The translations under genes and the position numbers were made by a program. From Comamonas sp. (GTDB lineage Bacteria; Pseudomonadota; Gammaproteobacteria; Burkholderiales; Burkholderiaceae_C), in NCBI GenBank assembly GCA_031277805.1, contig JAITLR010000015.1:37667-101666 (forward strand): a DNA stretch of 64,000 bases. The letters are read 5' to 3'. The notes beneath the pieces were generated by a model. The model saw nothing but the letters and a program-made list of their open reading frames with translations, was not told the origin of the DNA and did not search any database. How positions within the stretch are numbered: position 1 is the stretch's first letter; the number at the start of each line of letters is the position of its first letter. Positions 43,144-51,881 of the stretch are shown here, in pieces.

Positions 43144-43458
43144 CGAAGAGGACAGCTTCATCAGCACCAGGCCGCTGACGATCAGCACTGCCGCGCCCAC
43201 CCGCATGGGCGTCAGCGCTTCACCCAGCGCCAGCACGCCCACGACAAACGCGCCCACGGCACCGATGCCGGTCCAGATCGTATAGGCCGTACCCAGCGGC
43301 AGCGTGCGCATGGCCACCGACAGCAGGCCGAAGCTGGCAATCATCGCCACGATGGTGATGGCGCTGTATTTGAAATTGGTGAACCCGTGGGACTGCTTCA
43401 TGGTGAAAGCCCAGACCACTTCCAGCACGCCCGCAATCAGCAGATAAACCCAAGCCAT
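43141..43458 (-). CDS. gdx: Guanidinium exporter of the SMR family (Gdx, formerly SugE)
   Basis: A 105-residue four-helix inner-membrane transporter. The Gdx motif LEVVWAFTMKQSHGFT in helix 1 includes the coupling Glu13, and helix 4 ends VLIVSGLVLMKL. Gdx subtype members export guanidinium by proton antiport as dual-topology dimers. The start at 43458 gives normal length; GAGG lies six bases upstream. Two hairpins with ACGA loops form an apparent guanidine-II riboswitch in its leader, matching the expected substrate. That riboswitch evidence makes a Gdx assignment stronger than a quaternary-ammonium SMR one. Confidence 0.92.
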   Translation of the reverse strand: MAWVYLLIAGVLEVVWAFTMKQSHGFTNFKYSAITIVAMIASFGLLSVAMRTLPLGTAYTIWTGIGAVGAFVVGVLALGEALTPMRVGAAVLIVSGLVLMKLSSS

Positions 43459-43481
43459 ATAAACCTCGAAAAAGTTGCATG

Positions 43482-43544
43482 GCCAGGTCGTCCCGGCAAA
43501 GAGTTCGACCATGCGCCGCATGGTCAGGCAAGGTCGTCCCTGCC
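43482..43544 (-). promoter_or_regulatory. Guanidine-II (mini-ykkC) riboswitch upstream of gdx
   Basis: In the minus-strand leader two stem-loops with identical ACGA loops occur: GCAGGGACGACCTTGC (43544-43527) and GCCGGGACGACCTGGC (43497-43482). This is the conserved mini-ykkC pattern. The 29-nt linker contains its own GACCAT/ATGGTC hairpin. The second stem ends about 24 nt before the gdx ATG, fitting translational control. Confidence 0.87.
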
Positions 43545-43778
43545 CGTGAAATCCTAACGGCTTGCGCTATTGCAGAGCTCTCATGGGTGGTTAGTTCGCA
43601 ACATCACGGCACCTGGCCTGTCGAGGCACCGCCAGAACTCGCCATCATCCAACAAGGAAACGCAGCCGACTGCTATGCCGACCCAAGTGCGGTAGTCGCG
43701 GCGCAGCACTGTTTCTGACCGGCAAGTGATGCGTGGCAATGGCACACTCAAGCCCTTTGCGCCATCCACCCCGTCAAT
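43545..43778. other. Intergenic region between gdx riboswitch and fosA
   Basis: The divergent gdx and fosA transcripts must start here. No repeat or recognisable gene was found. Confidence 0.4.
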
Positions 43779-44189
43779 ATGCTTACCGGACTGAATCACC
43801 TCACTCTTGCCGTGACTGCGCTGCAGGCTAGCGTGGACTTTTACGTGGGTGTGCTGCGGTTCCGTCTGCGCGCACAGTGGGATACCGGTGCCTATCTGGA
43901 ACTCGGCGATTTATGGTTGTGCCTGTCGCTGGATGAAACGCGGGGTCTGGCCGGCCCCCCTGACTACACCCACTACGCTTTCAATATCGCCCAGCAGGAC
44001 TTTGCAGACTTTGTGGAACATGCCAGGTCATGCGGCGTCCGGGAGTGGAAAGTCAACCGAAGCGAAGGCGACTCTTTTTACTTTTTGGACCCGGACGGCC
44101 ACCAGCTCGAAGCCCATGTGGGCTCGCTGGAAAGCCGTCTGGAGCGATGCCGTTTGCAGCCTTATGCAGGCATGCAGTTTTTTGACTGA
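43779..44189 (+). CDS. fosA: Fosfomycin resistance glutathione transferase FosA
   Basis: A 136-residue vicinal-oxygen-chelate metalloenzyme that adds glutathione to fosfomycin, opening its epoxide. The metal ligands His7, His65 and Glu111 are at the positions expected for Fos[24 protein letters not shown] contains the substrate- and potassium-binding region. [22 protein letters not shown] and the C-terminal PYAGMxFxD also match chromosomal Pseudomonas-type FosA. Length is normal and no inactivating change is visible, so it is probably functional. It is likely a monocistronic gene, with the PIN gene convergent one base later. Confidence 0.92.
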   Translation: MLTGLNHLTLAVTALQASVDFYVGVLRFRLRAQWDTGAYLELGDLWLCLSLDETRGLAGPPDYTHYAFNIAQQDFADFVEHARSCGVREWKVNRSEGDSFYFLDPDGHQLEAHVGSLESRLERCRLQPYAGMQFFD

Positions 44190-44687
44190 TTACGCCGCAG
44201 CCGCAGCAGTTTCCTCTTCCAGCAGCACGATGTTCCCCACGGTCGCGCCATAGTGCGTGGCCACGCGCTTGCGCTGCTTGAGCACGGCCCTGTCCTTGCT
44301 GACCAGCAGCGCCCTGTGCTGGCTGGCCAGATCCAGGAAATGCTGGTCGTCGGGGTCGGTGCAGGTAAAGCGGATCTTGGGCGCTTCGGCCACATATTCG
44401 ACGGCGGCATCGAAGGCCGCCATCACGCCTTCCGGCGTCTTGCCGTAGTAGCTGACGCGCGGCGCGATCTGGCTGTAGTGCAACACCCGGCCCAGTTCGA
44501 TGCGCTGGGCTTCGTCGGCAATCCAGCGCACCTCGCCTCGGGCAACCAGCTCGCGGATGGTGGGGATGTGCGGATCATCAAAGATCAGCATGTCCAGCAC
44601 CACATTGGTGTCCAGCACCATGGGACGCGGCAACGGGCCTTCGTAGCCGGCGTTGCAGGCCGGCCAGCGCAAGGGAGCGATCTTCAC
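44190..44687 (-). CDS. PIN-domain ribonuclease-like protein
   Basis: A 165-residue PIN-fold protein. The signature VLDTNVVLDMLIFDDP gives an acidic active-site Asp at residue 26, and DPDDQHFLDLASQHRALLVSKDRAVLKQRKR supplies the second acidic set. The family name in databases is usually PIN toxin or putative toxin-antitoxin component. No antitoxin gene is adjacent; instead it overlaps the 3' end of an RlmL-type methyltransferase (ATGA), suggesting co-translation. A role in RNA processing or as an orphan toxin are both open. Confidence 0.85.
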   Translation of the reverse strand: MKIAPLRWPACNAGYEGPLPRPMVLDTNVVLDMLIFDDPHIPTIRELVARGEVRWIADEAQRIELGRVLHYSQIAPRVSYYGKTPEGVMAAFDAAVEYVAEAPKIRFTCTDPDDQHFLDLASQHRALLVSKDRAVLKQRKRVATHYGATVGNIVLLEEETAAAAA

Positions 44688-45973
44688 TGCTGGCGTCCTT
44701 CTGCTGCGCCGGATTCGCTCTCATTCTTGCGTGGCTTGGTCGAGCCCTTGACCATGTCGAAGCGGAACAGGCGGCATTCGATGGGGCCGTTCCACATGGG
44801 TGTGCGGCGCGACTCCTTGAGGCGCATCTTGCCGGGCAGCTTGAGGTCGGGCGTGAGCATATAGGCGCTCCAGCCGCTGTAGTTCTTCTTCCAGTGGCTG
44901 GCTAGCTGGCTGAAGAATTCACCACCGTCCTCGGTCTGCGCGGTCTCGCGGCCTGCGCGTTCGATCTGGCCCATACGCTCTGCGGCATTGCGGCCGGACG
45001 CACCGGCAGCGGCAATACGCTCGCCATAGGGCGGGTTCAAGATCATCATGCCGGGCTGCTCGCTGGGCGGCATGCGCTGCAGCGCATCGCCACCGCGCAG
45101 ATTGACCGATTCGGCCACGCCGGCGCGCTCGGCATTGCGCTGGGCGAAGTCCACCATACGGAAAGCAATGTCCGAGCCGTAGATGCCCACGGGCGACTCG
45201 GGCAGGATGGCGGCCTCGGCCTCGTCCAGCATGGCTTCCCAGACATGGCGCTGGAAGGGAACCAACTTCTCGAACGCAAAGCGGCGCAGGATACCGGCCG
45301 GGATCTTGCGCGCAATCTGTGCGGCCTCGATCACCACGGTGCCGCTGCCGCAGCAGGGGTCGTACAGCGGCTGGGGGTTGTCACCATGCGGATTCCAGCC
45401 CGAGGCGGCAATCATGGCTGCGGCCAGGGTTTCCTTGAGCGGTGCATCGCCCTTGTCCTCGCGCCAGCCGCGCTTGAACAGCGCTTCACCCGAGGTGTCG
45501 ATATAGATGGTGGCGCCGTCCGTAGTCAGGTGCAGATGCACGCGCACATCGGGGTGGTGGGTTTCCACGCTGGGGCGCACACCATGGCATTTTTCGCGAA
45601 AGCGGTCGGCAATCGCGTCCTTGACCTTGAGCGCGGCAAAGTTCAGGCTGGTCAGCGGGCTGTGCTGGGCCGTGACTTCGATCTTGAAAGTCTCCTTGGG
45701 CGAGAACCAGATCTCCCAGGCCACCTCGCTGGCAGCGCGGTACAGATCGTTCTCGCTGCGGTACATGGTGTGCGACAGCTCGATCAGCACGCGCTGTGCC
45801 AGGCGGCTGTGCAGATTGAGCAGCATGGCATCGCGCCACATGCCGCGCAGCATGACGCCGCCCCGGCCCACGAGCAGATCCTGCCCGGCGGCTCCGGTGA
45901 TGGCGTGGACCTCGTCGGCCAGAAAGCCCTCGACGCCGGCGGCGCAGGGCAGAAACAGATGCAGTTGGTTCAT
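44684..45973 (-). CDS. rlmL: RlmL-type 23S rRNA guanine-N2 methyltransferase
   Basis: A 429-residue SAM-dependent methyltransferase that methylates a 23S rRNA guanine (m2G2445 in E. coli). A ferredoxin-like/THUMP N-terminus (about residues 5-155) precedes the methyltransferase fold with DPCCGSGTVVIEAA and the catalytic NPPYGER motif. The methyltransferase domain is not fused to a C-terminal RlmK part, so it is shorter than enterobacterial RlmKL. ATG 45973 begins MNQLHLFLP; a longer frame extending to 46600 overlaps the divergent csaA-like gene and is rejected. Translational coupling with the PIN gene is likely. Confidence 0.9.
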   Translation of the reverse strand: MNQLHLFLPCAAGVEGFLADEVHAITGAAGQDLLVGRGGVMLRGMWRDAMLLNLHSRLAQRVLIELSHTMYRSENDLYRAASEVAWEIWFSPKETFKIEVTAQHSPLTSLNFAALKVKDAIADRFREKCHGVRPSVETHHPDVRVHLHLTTDGATIYIDTSGEALFKRGWREDKGDAPLKETLAAAMIAASGWNPHGDNPQPLYDPCCGSGTVVIEAAQIARKIPAGILRRFAFEKLVPFQRHVWEAMLDEAEAAILPESPVGIYGSDIAFRMVDFAQRNAERAGVAESVNLRGGDALQRMPPSEQPGMMILNPPYGERIAAAGASGRNAAERMGQIERAGRETAQTEDGGEFFSQLASHWKKNYSGWSAYMLTPDLKLPGKMRLKESRRTPMWNGPIECRLFRFDMVKGSTKPRKNESESGAAEGRQQ

Positions 45974-46123
45974 AGAGATCGGTGCGCGCCAGACCGCTTG
46001 CCCGGCACGTTTCAGGGCATAAGCATACGCGCTAGGCCTTTTCCAGTGCCTGCGCACGACAAGCGTTCCTCTACAGACGAGCCCTGAGGCAAGGACATGA
46101 TCCAACCTCAAGGAGCAAGAAAA

Positions 46124-46462
46124 ATGGAAGAAATCAGCTGGAACGACTTTATGAAGGTAGAGCTGCGCGTGGGCCGCGTGCTGCAGGCCGAGGTCTTTGC
46201 CGAGGCCCGCAAACCCGCCTACAAGCTGCTGGTGGACTTTGGGCCCGAGCTGGGCCAGCGCAAGTCCAGCGCTCAAATTACCGCCCACTATCAACCCGAG
46301 GAACTGGTGGGCCGTCTGGTCGTGGCCGTGGTGAACTTTCCGAAAAAACAGATCGGCCCGCTGATGAGCGAATGCCTGGTCACCGGCTTTCACGATGCCG
46401 ATGGTGCCGTGGCCCTGTGCGTGCCAGACAAGGCGGTGCCGCTGGGCACGCGACTGCTGTAG
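46124..46462 (+). CDS. csaA: CsaA/tRNA-binding domain protein
   Basis: A 112-residue OB-fold protein of the CsaA/Trbp111 family: MKVELRVGRVLQAEVFAEARKPAYKLLVDFG, SSAQITAHYQPEELVGRLVVAVVNFPKKQIGPLMSECLVTGF. Proteins of this type act as secretion-related chaperones or tRNA-binding factors and often dimerise. ATG 46124 is preferred: AAGGAG lies nine bases upstream, and the upstream in-frame Met lacks one. Divergent from rlmL. Confidence 0.9.
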   Translation: MEEISWNDFMKVELRVGRVLQAEVFAEARKPAYKLLVDFGPELGQRKSSAQITAHYQPEELVGRLVVAVVNFPKKQIGPLMSECLVTGFHDADGAVALCVPDKAVPLGTRLL

Positions 46463-46520
46463 CAGCGCCACCCTGGCGGCCTTTCTATAATCCGCCGCGT
46501 CATCTACACAAGGGATTGCC

Positions 46521-47273
46521 ATGGCTTTTGCCGGAGTCGGACTGCACGTCATCATTGCCCTGTTCTTTGCCGTGCATGTGGTGCGCACAGGGCAGAACAA
46601 CTACTGGCTGTTCATCTTGCTGGCCTTCCCTTTTCTGGGCAGCGTGGTCTATGCGATTGGCATCTACCTACCCAACTCACGCCTGGAGCGTGGTGCACGC
46701 CAGTTGGTACGGCAGGCTGCCAAGTCCCTGGACCCGACCCGAGAGCTGCGTGACGCGCAGGCGGCATTTGACTACTCGGCCACAGCCCAGAATGAAATCC
46801 GCCTGGCCCAGGCCTTGCTGGAAGCCGGCCAGCCCCGGCAGGCGCTGCAGCACTTTGAAGCCAGCATGAAGGGACCGTTCGCCAACGACCTGGAAATCCG
46901 CTGGGGCGCGGCGCGTGCGGCTCTGGATGCCGAACAGCCACAGACGGCGCTGCAACACCTCAAGGTCATTGCCCAGACCGATATCAACTACCGTGCAGAC
47001 GAAGTCGGCCTGTTGATCGCCAAGGCGTATGCAGCCCAGGGCGACAACGCCATGGCTCGCCAGTCCTTCGAGTTTCTGCGCGAGCGCTCTGGCAGCTTCG
47101 AGGTGCTGGGCGAATACACCATCTGGTGCACCGAGTCCGGAGACTGGGGTACGGCCCGACGCCTGCAGGGCGAGCTTGAAAAAGCCCAGACCCACTGGAG
47201 CAGCCACCAACGCACCCTGAACCGTGAACTGCTGCAGCGCATCCAGAGCGCCTTTGCCAAGCAATCACAGTAA
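46521..47273 (+). CDS. TPR protein with an N-terminal membrane region
   Basis: A 250-residue protein with two hydrophobic segments (residues about 3-22 and 27-48) followed by a helical repeat region (about 75-230) resembling tetratricopeptides: QNEIRLAQALLEAGQPRQALQHFEASMKG, LEIRWGAARAALDAEQPQTALQHLKVIAQ, VGLLIAKAYAAQGDNAMARQSFEFL. It may be an assembly or scaffold protein at the inner membrane. Its function is unknown. It is followed by lpxO after 138 bp containing a dispersed repeat. Confidence 0.82.
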   Translation: MAFAGVGLHVIIALFFAVHVVRTGQNNYWLFILLAFPFLGSVVYAIGIYLPNSRLERGARQLVRQAAKSLDPTRELRDAQAAFDYSATAQNEIRLAQALLEAGQPRQALQHFEASMKGPFANDLEIRWGAARAALDAEQPQTALQHLKVIAQTDINYRADEVGLLIAKAYAAQGDNAMARQSFEFLRERSGSFEVLGEYTIWCTESGDWGTARRLQGELEKAQTHWSSHQRTLNRELLQRIQSAFAKQSQ

Positions 47274-47299
47274 AAACAGGCTCCAGCCCTTGCTCATCA

Positions 47300-47314
47300 A
47301 GCGCTGACAGCTAT
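47300..47314 (+). repeat. Dispersed AGCGC-N4-AGCTAT repeat before lpxO
   Basis: Core AGCGCTGACAGCTAT, intergenic, 98 bp upstream of the lpxO start. Confidence 0.6.
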
Positions 47315-47411
47315 TGATTCAAAAGCAGCTCACAAGGCGTTTCCAGAGAGCACGCAACCGTTTGACCTGGGCCATGACCTGTTTGAGGTGGCCCCGGTAA
47401 AATTGCAAGCT

Positions 47412-48332
47412 ATGGCAAAAATCATCGTTCTGGCCCTGGTGCTGCTGTTCTTTGGCTGCGGCCTGTACATGCACCTGCGCGGCAAGGTGCGCCACAAGGT
47501 GGTGAAGCAATTGTTCGACCACTCCACCTTCACGGCGCCGTTCAACGTCTTCATGCTGATGTTCAGCAAGGTGCCGCGCACGCCCTACCTGCCTACCAGC
47601 ACCTTCCCCGAGCTGGCACCGCTGCAGGCCAACTGGCGCGAAATCCGCGAGGAAGCCGTGAATCTGCAAAAAAACATGCAGATCAAGGCCGCCGCCAACA
47701 ATGACGACGCAGGCTTCAACTCCTTCTTCAAGACGGGCTGGAAACGCTTTTACCTGAAGTGGTACGGAGACGCTCACCCCTCGGCCATGGAGCTGTGCCC
47801 CAAGACCACGGCCCTGGTGAAGTCCATTCCCAGCGTCAAGGCCGCCATGTTTGCCGAGCTGCCACCCGGCGCCAAGCTCAATCTGCACCGCGACCCCTAT
47901 GCGGGCTCGCTGCGCTACCACCTAGCCGTGCTGGCACCCAATGACGACCGCTGCATGATCGAGGTCGACGGCACGCCCTACAGCTGGCGCGAAGGCGAAG
48001 GCGTGATCTTTGACGAAACCTATATGCACTGGGCCGAGAACCGCTCGGAAGGCAACCGCATCGTGCTGTTCTGCGACGTGGAGCGCCCCATGACCAATGG
48101 CTTTGCCCAGTGGCTCAACCACTGGCTGGGCAAGAACGTGGTGGCCGCCGCCAGCTCCCCCAACAACGAGGGCGACCCGCGCGGCATGATCAGCAAGCTG
48201 TTCAAGATTTCGTTCTACGCCGGCAAATACCGCCGCGCCTTCCGCGACTGGAATCCGACCTTCTACAAGATTCTGAAATTCGGTCTGATGATCGGCGTGC
48301 TGGCCTGGTTTATCTGGTGGTTGGTTTCTTGA
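47412..48332 (+). CDS. lpxO: Lipid A hydroxylase LpxO-type (aspartyl/asparaginyl beta-hydroxylase family)
   Basis: A 306-residue inner-membrane Fe(II)/2-oxoglutarate dioxygenase predicted to add a 2-hydroxyl to a lipid A secondary acyl chain. TM1 is residues about 3-22 and a C-terminal helix (FGLMIGVLAWFIWWL) sits near 290-305. The AspBH core gives the iron ligands: LNLHRDPYAGSLRYHLAV (HxD) and a distal His in ETYMHWAENRSEGNRIVLFCD. ATG 47412 begins MAKIIVLAL; a longer form starting at 47388 is not supported. No neighbouring lipid A gene. Confidence 0.9.
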   Translation: MAKIIVLALVLLFFGCGLYMHLRGKVRHKVVKQLFDHSTFTAPFNVFMLMFSKVPRTPYLPTSTFPELAPLQANWREIREEAVNLQKNMQIKAAANNDDAGFNSFFKTGWKRFYLKWYGDAHPSAMELCPKTTALVKSIPSVKAAMFAELPPGAKLNLHRDPYAGSLRYHLAVLAPNDDRCMIEVDGTPYSWREGEGVIFDETYMHWAENRSEGNRIVLFCDVERPMTNGFAQWLNHWLGKNVVAAASSPNNEGDPRGMISKLFKISFYAGKYRRAFRDWNPTFYKILKFGLMIGVLAWFIWWLVS

Positions 48333-48405
48333 TAACCCCCTGCGGCTCTTGCTCGCGGCCCCTTACTTGAGAAATGCCTTATCAAGGCTCCCGCCCTAAA
48401 TACAG

Positions 48406-48447
48406 AACAAGAAAGCCGCTGTGCGATGCATCAGCGGCTTTCTTGTT
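48406..48447. terminator. Bidirectional intrinsic terminator of lpxO and rpoN
   Basis: A perfect 15-bp stem (AACAAGAAAGCCGCT / AGCGGCTTTCTTGTT) with a 12-nt loop and T runs. It ends the convergent lpxO and rpoN transcripts. Confidence 0.9.
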
Positions 48448-48458
48448 TCCGCGGTGCC

Positions 48459-50066
48459 CTACAGCGCCTTGCGCAGCGTGGTCGTCGGAATCTTGAGCTG
48501 TTCGCGGTACTTGGCCACGGTACGGCGCGCGCACTCAATGCCCTGCTCCTTGAGCATATCGGCAAGCTTGGCGTCAGATAGCGGCTTTTTAGCATCCTCG
48601 GCATCGACGAACTGCTTGATCAGGGCTCGCACCGCCGTGCTCGAAGCGCTGCCGCCGGTTTCCGTGCCCAGGCCCGAACCGAAGAAGTACTTGAGTTCGA
48701 AAGTCCCCTGGGGGGTGGCCATGTACTTGGCCGTGGTCACGCGGCTGATCGTGGATTCATGCAAGCCCAGCGCATCGGCAATATCGCGCAGCACCAGCGG
48801 GCGCATGGCAAGCTCGCCATGTACAAAGAAGTTTTTCTGCCGCTCCACGATCGCTTCGGACACCCGCTGGATGGTGTCAAAGCGCTGCTGGATGTTCTTG
48901 ATGAACCAGCGCGCCTCCTGCAAGCGCTGCTGCAGCGCAGCATGGCCTTCGCTGCTTTTGTGCCGGCGCAGCACGTTGGCATAGACATCGTGCACACGCA
49001 GCTTGGGCATGACATCGGGATTGAGCTGCACGGCAAAGTCGACACGGCCCAAGCTGGAGCGCACAGGCCGCACGATGACATCGGGCACCACGATATGGCG
49101 CTCCAGATCGACGAAGCGACGGCCCGGGCGCGGCTCCAATCGGGCGATCAAGGCCATGGCCTCGCGCAGTTGCTCCTCACGCGCGCCGCACAGGCTGGCC
49201 AGCTTGCGCAGATCGCGCCGCGCCAGCAGATCCATGGGCTGGGCGCAGATGGAGCGGGCCAGCAAAAGCTGGTTCATGCGGGCCTCGGTCGTGCCCTCAT
49301 CCTCGGCCGTGTGGATCAGATCGCGCAACTGCAGCTGCAGGCATTCGGCCAGATCGCGCGCCCCCACGCCCACGGGTTCCAGGCTTTGCAGCAGCTTGAG
49401 CGCGATGGCAAAGCGCTGCTCCAGCTCTTCGCGCTCCTCCAGATCATCGCCCGCCAGGCTTTGTGCCAGCTCTTGCAGTGATTCTTCGAGATAGCCGTCA
49501 TCGCTCAGCGATTCGATCAGAAAGCGCAGCGCCGCCATGTCCTCGGCCCCCAGATGCAGGCTCAGTGCCTGACGGTGCAGAAAATCCGTCAGGCTTTCAT
49601 GTTCGCACGCCAGATCGATGGCATCGGCCTCATCGTCGCCATCACGGTTGCGCGTGGAGCTGCCTGCGCCGCTGGAGGAGGCATCCCACTCGCTGCTGGC
49701 TTCGCCGCCCCATTCGCCATCCTGGCCGTCCAGACCGTCCGCCTCCCAGTTCAGGCTGTCCGGGGTTTCGCTGGTAGAGGGCTCCGCTATGGATTCAGAA
49801 GCTGCCTGCGCCTTCTCCACCTCTTTTTCCGATGCATAGTCATCTGAAACGCTGGATTCACGAGCGCCAGCAGCTATTGCATCAGTAGCATCTGCGGTTG
49901 CCCCCGGCTCATCGCCATCAAGCTCCAGAAACGGATTGTCGACCAGCATCTGCTCGACTTCCTGCGCCAGCTCCAGCGTGGACAGCTGCAGCAGCTGAAT
50001 CGATTGCTGCAGCTGCGGCGTCAGCGACAGATGCTGGGATACACGTAGCGAGAGTCCTGGCTTCAT
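48459..50066 (-). CDS. rpoN: RNA polymerase sigma-54 factor
   Basis: RpoN directs RNA polymerase to -24/-12 promoters with enhancer-binding ATPases. The 535-residue protein has the Gln-rich region I (LRVSQHLSLTPQLQQSIQLLQLSTLELAQEVEQML), an unusually long acidic/Ser-rich region II (about residues 50-155), the core-binding domain from about 160, the HTH near residue 410 and the RpoN box ARRTVAKYREQL near the C-terminus. Region II carries a copy of the AGCGC-N4-AGCTAT repeat (TDAIAAGARESS). It follows lptB, a conserved order; 173 bp including a GC-rich palindromic element separate them. Confidence 0.96.
   Translation of the reverse strand: MKPGLSLRVSQHLSLTPQLQQSIQLLQLSTLELAQEVEQMLVDNPFLELDGDEPGATADATDAIAAGARESSVSDDYASEKEVEKAQAASESIAEPSTSETPDSLNWEADGLDGQDGEWGGEASSEWDASSSGAGSSTRNRDGDDEADAIDLACEHESLTDFLHRQALSLHLGAEDMAALRFLIESLSDDGYLEESLQELAQSLAGDDLEEREELEQRFAIALKLLQSLEPVGVGARDLAECLQLQLRDLIHTAEDEGTTEARMNQLLLARSICAQPMDLLARRDLRKLASLCGAREEQLREAMALIARLEPRPGRRFVDLERHIVVPDVIVRPVRSSLGRVDFAVQLNPDVMPKLRVHDVYANVLRRHKSSEGHAALQQRLQEARWFIKNIQQRFDTIQRVSEAIVERQKNFFVHGELAMRPLVLRDIADALGLHESTISRVTTAKYMATPQGTFELKYFFGSGLGTETGGSASSTAVRALIKQFVDAEDAKKPLSDAKLADMLKEQGIECARRTVAKYREQLKIPTTTLRKAL
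49863..49877 (+). repeat. Dispersed AGCGC-N4-AGCTAT repeat inside rpoN region II
   Basis: Core AGCGCCAGCAGCTAT on the plus strand; encodes part of TDAIAAGARESS on the minus strand. Confidence 0.65.
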
Positions 50067-50124
50067 CGTGACGCGGCTCTTGCCTTCTTCTTACCAGTCC
50101 ACAGCCTTTTGGCAAGAACCCGAT

Positions 50125-50235
50125 TCCGCCGCCGGGCCGCCCCAAGGCGGAATCCGGCTTCGCCGGTCAGGGCCCCCTCGGGGGGCACCCGGCGTAGGGG
50201 CAGCGCGGTACACGCAGTGACGAGCGTGGGGGCCA
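50125..50235 (-). repeat. GC-rich palindromic element 3' of lptB
   Basis: Includes CCCCCTCGGGGGG (50172-50184) and CCGGCTTCGCCGG (50156-50168) hairpins. It starts five bases past the lptB stop on the minus strand. Confidence 0.5.
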
Positions 50236-50239
50236 TTGC

Positions 50240-51025
50240 TCACATCCTGAAGTGTTCGCCCAGGTAAACGCGGCGCACATCGGCGTTCTCCACGATTTCC
50301 TCGGGCGTGCCTTCGGCCAGCACATGTCCATCGCTGATGATGAAAGCGTGGTCGCAGATACCCAGGGTTTCGCGCACGTTGTGGTCGGTGATCAGCACGC
50401 CGATGCCACGCTCCTTGAGGAAGCCGATAATGCGCTGGATCTCGATCACGGCAATGGGGTCGATACCGGCAAAGGGTTCATCCAGCAGGATGAAGCGTGG
50501 CTGCGTGGCCAGGGCACGGGCGATTTCCACACGGCGGCGCTCGCCGCCGGACAGCGCCAGCGCAGGCGATTCGCGCAGGTGGTCCACGCGCAGCTCCTGC
50601 AGCAGACCGGTCAGGCGCTTTTCCACTTCGTCACGGCTCAGCGTATGACCCTGATCGTCTTTTTGCAGCTCCAGCACGGCGCGAACGTTGTCTTCCACGC
50701 TGAGCTTGCGGAAGATCGAGGCTTCCTGCGGCAGATAGGACAGGCCCAGACGCGAACGCTGGTGAATCGGCATATTGCCTACGGGATGGCCATCGATGAA
50801 GATCTCGCCGCCATCGCTGCGCACCAGTCCCACGATCATGTAGAACGAGGTGGTCTTGCCCGCACCGTTGGGGCCGAGCAGGCCCACAACCTCGCCCTTT
50901 TGTACGGACAGCGAGACATCCTTGACGACCTTGCGGCTGCCATAGGACTTGGCCAGATGCTTGGCTTCGAGGCGGCTGTCGGATTCACCGCTGCGGGTGC
51001 TGCTGGAGAATGTCGGCTCGATCAT
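50240..51025 (-). CDS. lptB: Lipopolysaccharide export ATP-binding protein LptB
   Basis: The 261-residue ABC ATPase drives lipopolysaccharide extraction by LptB2FGC. Walker [10 protein letters not shown] at residues 51-59; a Q-loop, [17 protein letters not shown] signature and [23 protein letters not shown]alker B block; [20 protein letters not shown] includes the switch His. The start overlaps the lptA stop by ATGA (51022-51025), so both are co-translated. No lptC gene lies in this window. Confidence 0.96.
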   Translation of the reverse strand: MIEPTFSSSTRSGESDSRLEAKHLAKSYGSRKVVKDVSLSVQKGEVVGLLGPNGAGKTTSFYMIVGLVRSDGGEIFIDGHPVGNMPIHQRSRLGLSYLPQEASIFRKLSVEDNVRAVLELQKDDQGHTLSRDEVEKRLTGLLQELRVDHLRESPALALSGGERRRVEIARALATQPRFILLDEPFAGIDPIAVIEIQRIIGFLKERGIGVLITDHNVRETLGICDHAFIISDGHVLAEGTPEEIVENADVRRVYLGEHFRM

Positions 51026-51678
51026 TTCTTCTCGTCGGCTTTCTCGCCGCCCAGCGTCATGCTCTGACGCAAAGGCGTCGCGGGCGTCGCAGGCTTGGGC
51101 TGAGCACCTGGCGTGCCGTCCTTGGGCGCCATGATCGCGCGCACGCGACCGCCCTGCCCCACCGAGGAGCTGGGCAGACCGCCACTGGTCTTCTGACCAT
51201 CGACCGTATACACGTCGGTGATGTTGTTGTAGATGATGATGGAACCCGTGACCTGGTCGCTGAGCTGGCCGCCGCGATAGCGGCGCATCTCGCCACGGCG
51301 GATGAACTTGACGATATCGGCCTTGCCGTCGTATTCGATGGTCTCGCCTTCGCCTTCGATGAACTCTTCAGGCTGACCGGGCAGCGTGTCGCGCTTTTGC
51401 CGGAAGAAGGCCCGCTTGCCGGGCTCGGCCACGATCACGCCGTACTGGTAACCTTCGGCATCCTGGCGCACATCCAGCTGCGCACCGCGCAGCACGATGG
51501 AGCCCTTGGTCATCACCACATTGCCCGTGAAGACACTGGTCTGCTTGAGCTCGTCATGACGCAGAGCATCCGCCTCGATGTTCATGGGCTTGGCACTGTC
51601 GGCCTTTTCGGCATGGGCTATGCCCGTCGCTGCCGCCAGGGCAAAGGCCAGCGCAAGAGGTAGGAGTGTTTTATTCAT
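51022..51678 (-). CDS. lptA: Lipopolysaccharide transport periplasmic protein LptA
   Basis: A 218-residue periplasmic OstA/LptA-fold protein that bridges lipopolysaccharide from LptC to LptD. The signal peptide ([19 protein letters not shown]) is followed by [82 protein letters not shown] and a disordered C-terminal tail. It is coupled to lptB. The upstream neighbour dsbA is separated by a terminator. Confidence 0.94.
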   Translation of the reverse strand: MNKTLLPLALAFALAAATGIAHAEKADSAKPMNIEADALRHDELKQTSVFTGNVVMTKGSIVLRGAQLDVRQDAEGYQYGVIVAEPGKRAFFRQKRDTLPGQPEEFIEGEGETIEYDGKADIVKFIRRGEMRRYRGGQLSDQVTGSIIIYNNITDVYTVDGQKTSGGLPSSSVGQGGRVRAIMAPKDGTPGAQPKPATPATPLRQSMTLGGEKADEKK

Positions 51679-51834
51679 GAGAAAAAGGCACGTTTCTTGC
51701 GTTCATTGTAGTCACTCCCTTTTCGGAAGCCCGGCAGAAATCTCACCAACAAGAATGGTCCTCAGGCTTGCCCACGAACCTGCGGCCACGGCTCCCCCAA
51801 GCGAGCGCCTTTTGCCTTGGGGTTGCCCTGGCAA

Positions 51835-51860
51835 TAAAAAAGCCCGCGCATAGGCGGGCT
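51835..51860 (-). terminator. Intrinsic terminator of dsbA
   Basis: AGCCCGC / GCGGGCT stem with a 6-nt loop; on the minus strand it is followed by TTTTTTATT. It lies 21 bp past the dsbA stop. Confidence 0.9.
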
Positions 51861-51881
51861 TGCCGGACAGTGACCTGAAGT

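Noticed and set aside
44190..44687. PIN protein as half of a classical toxin-antitoxin pair
   Set aside because: No small antitoxin gene is upstream or downstream; the coupled neighbour is an rRNA methyltransferase and fosA is convergent.
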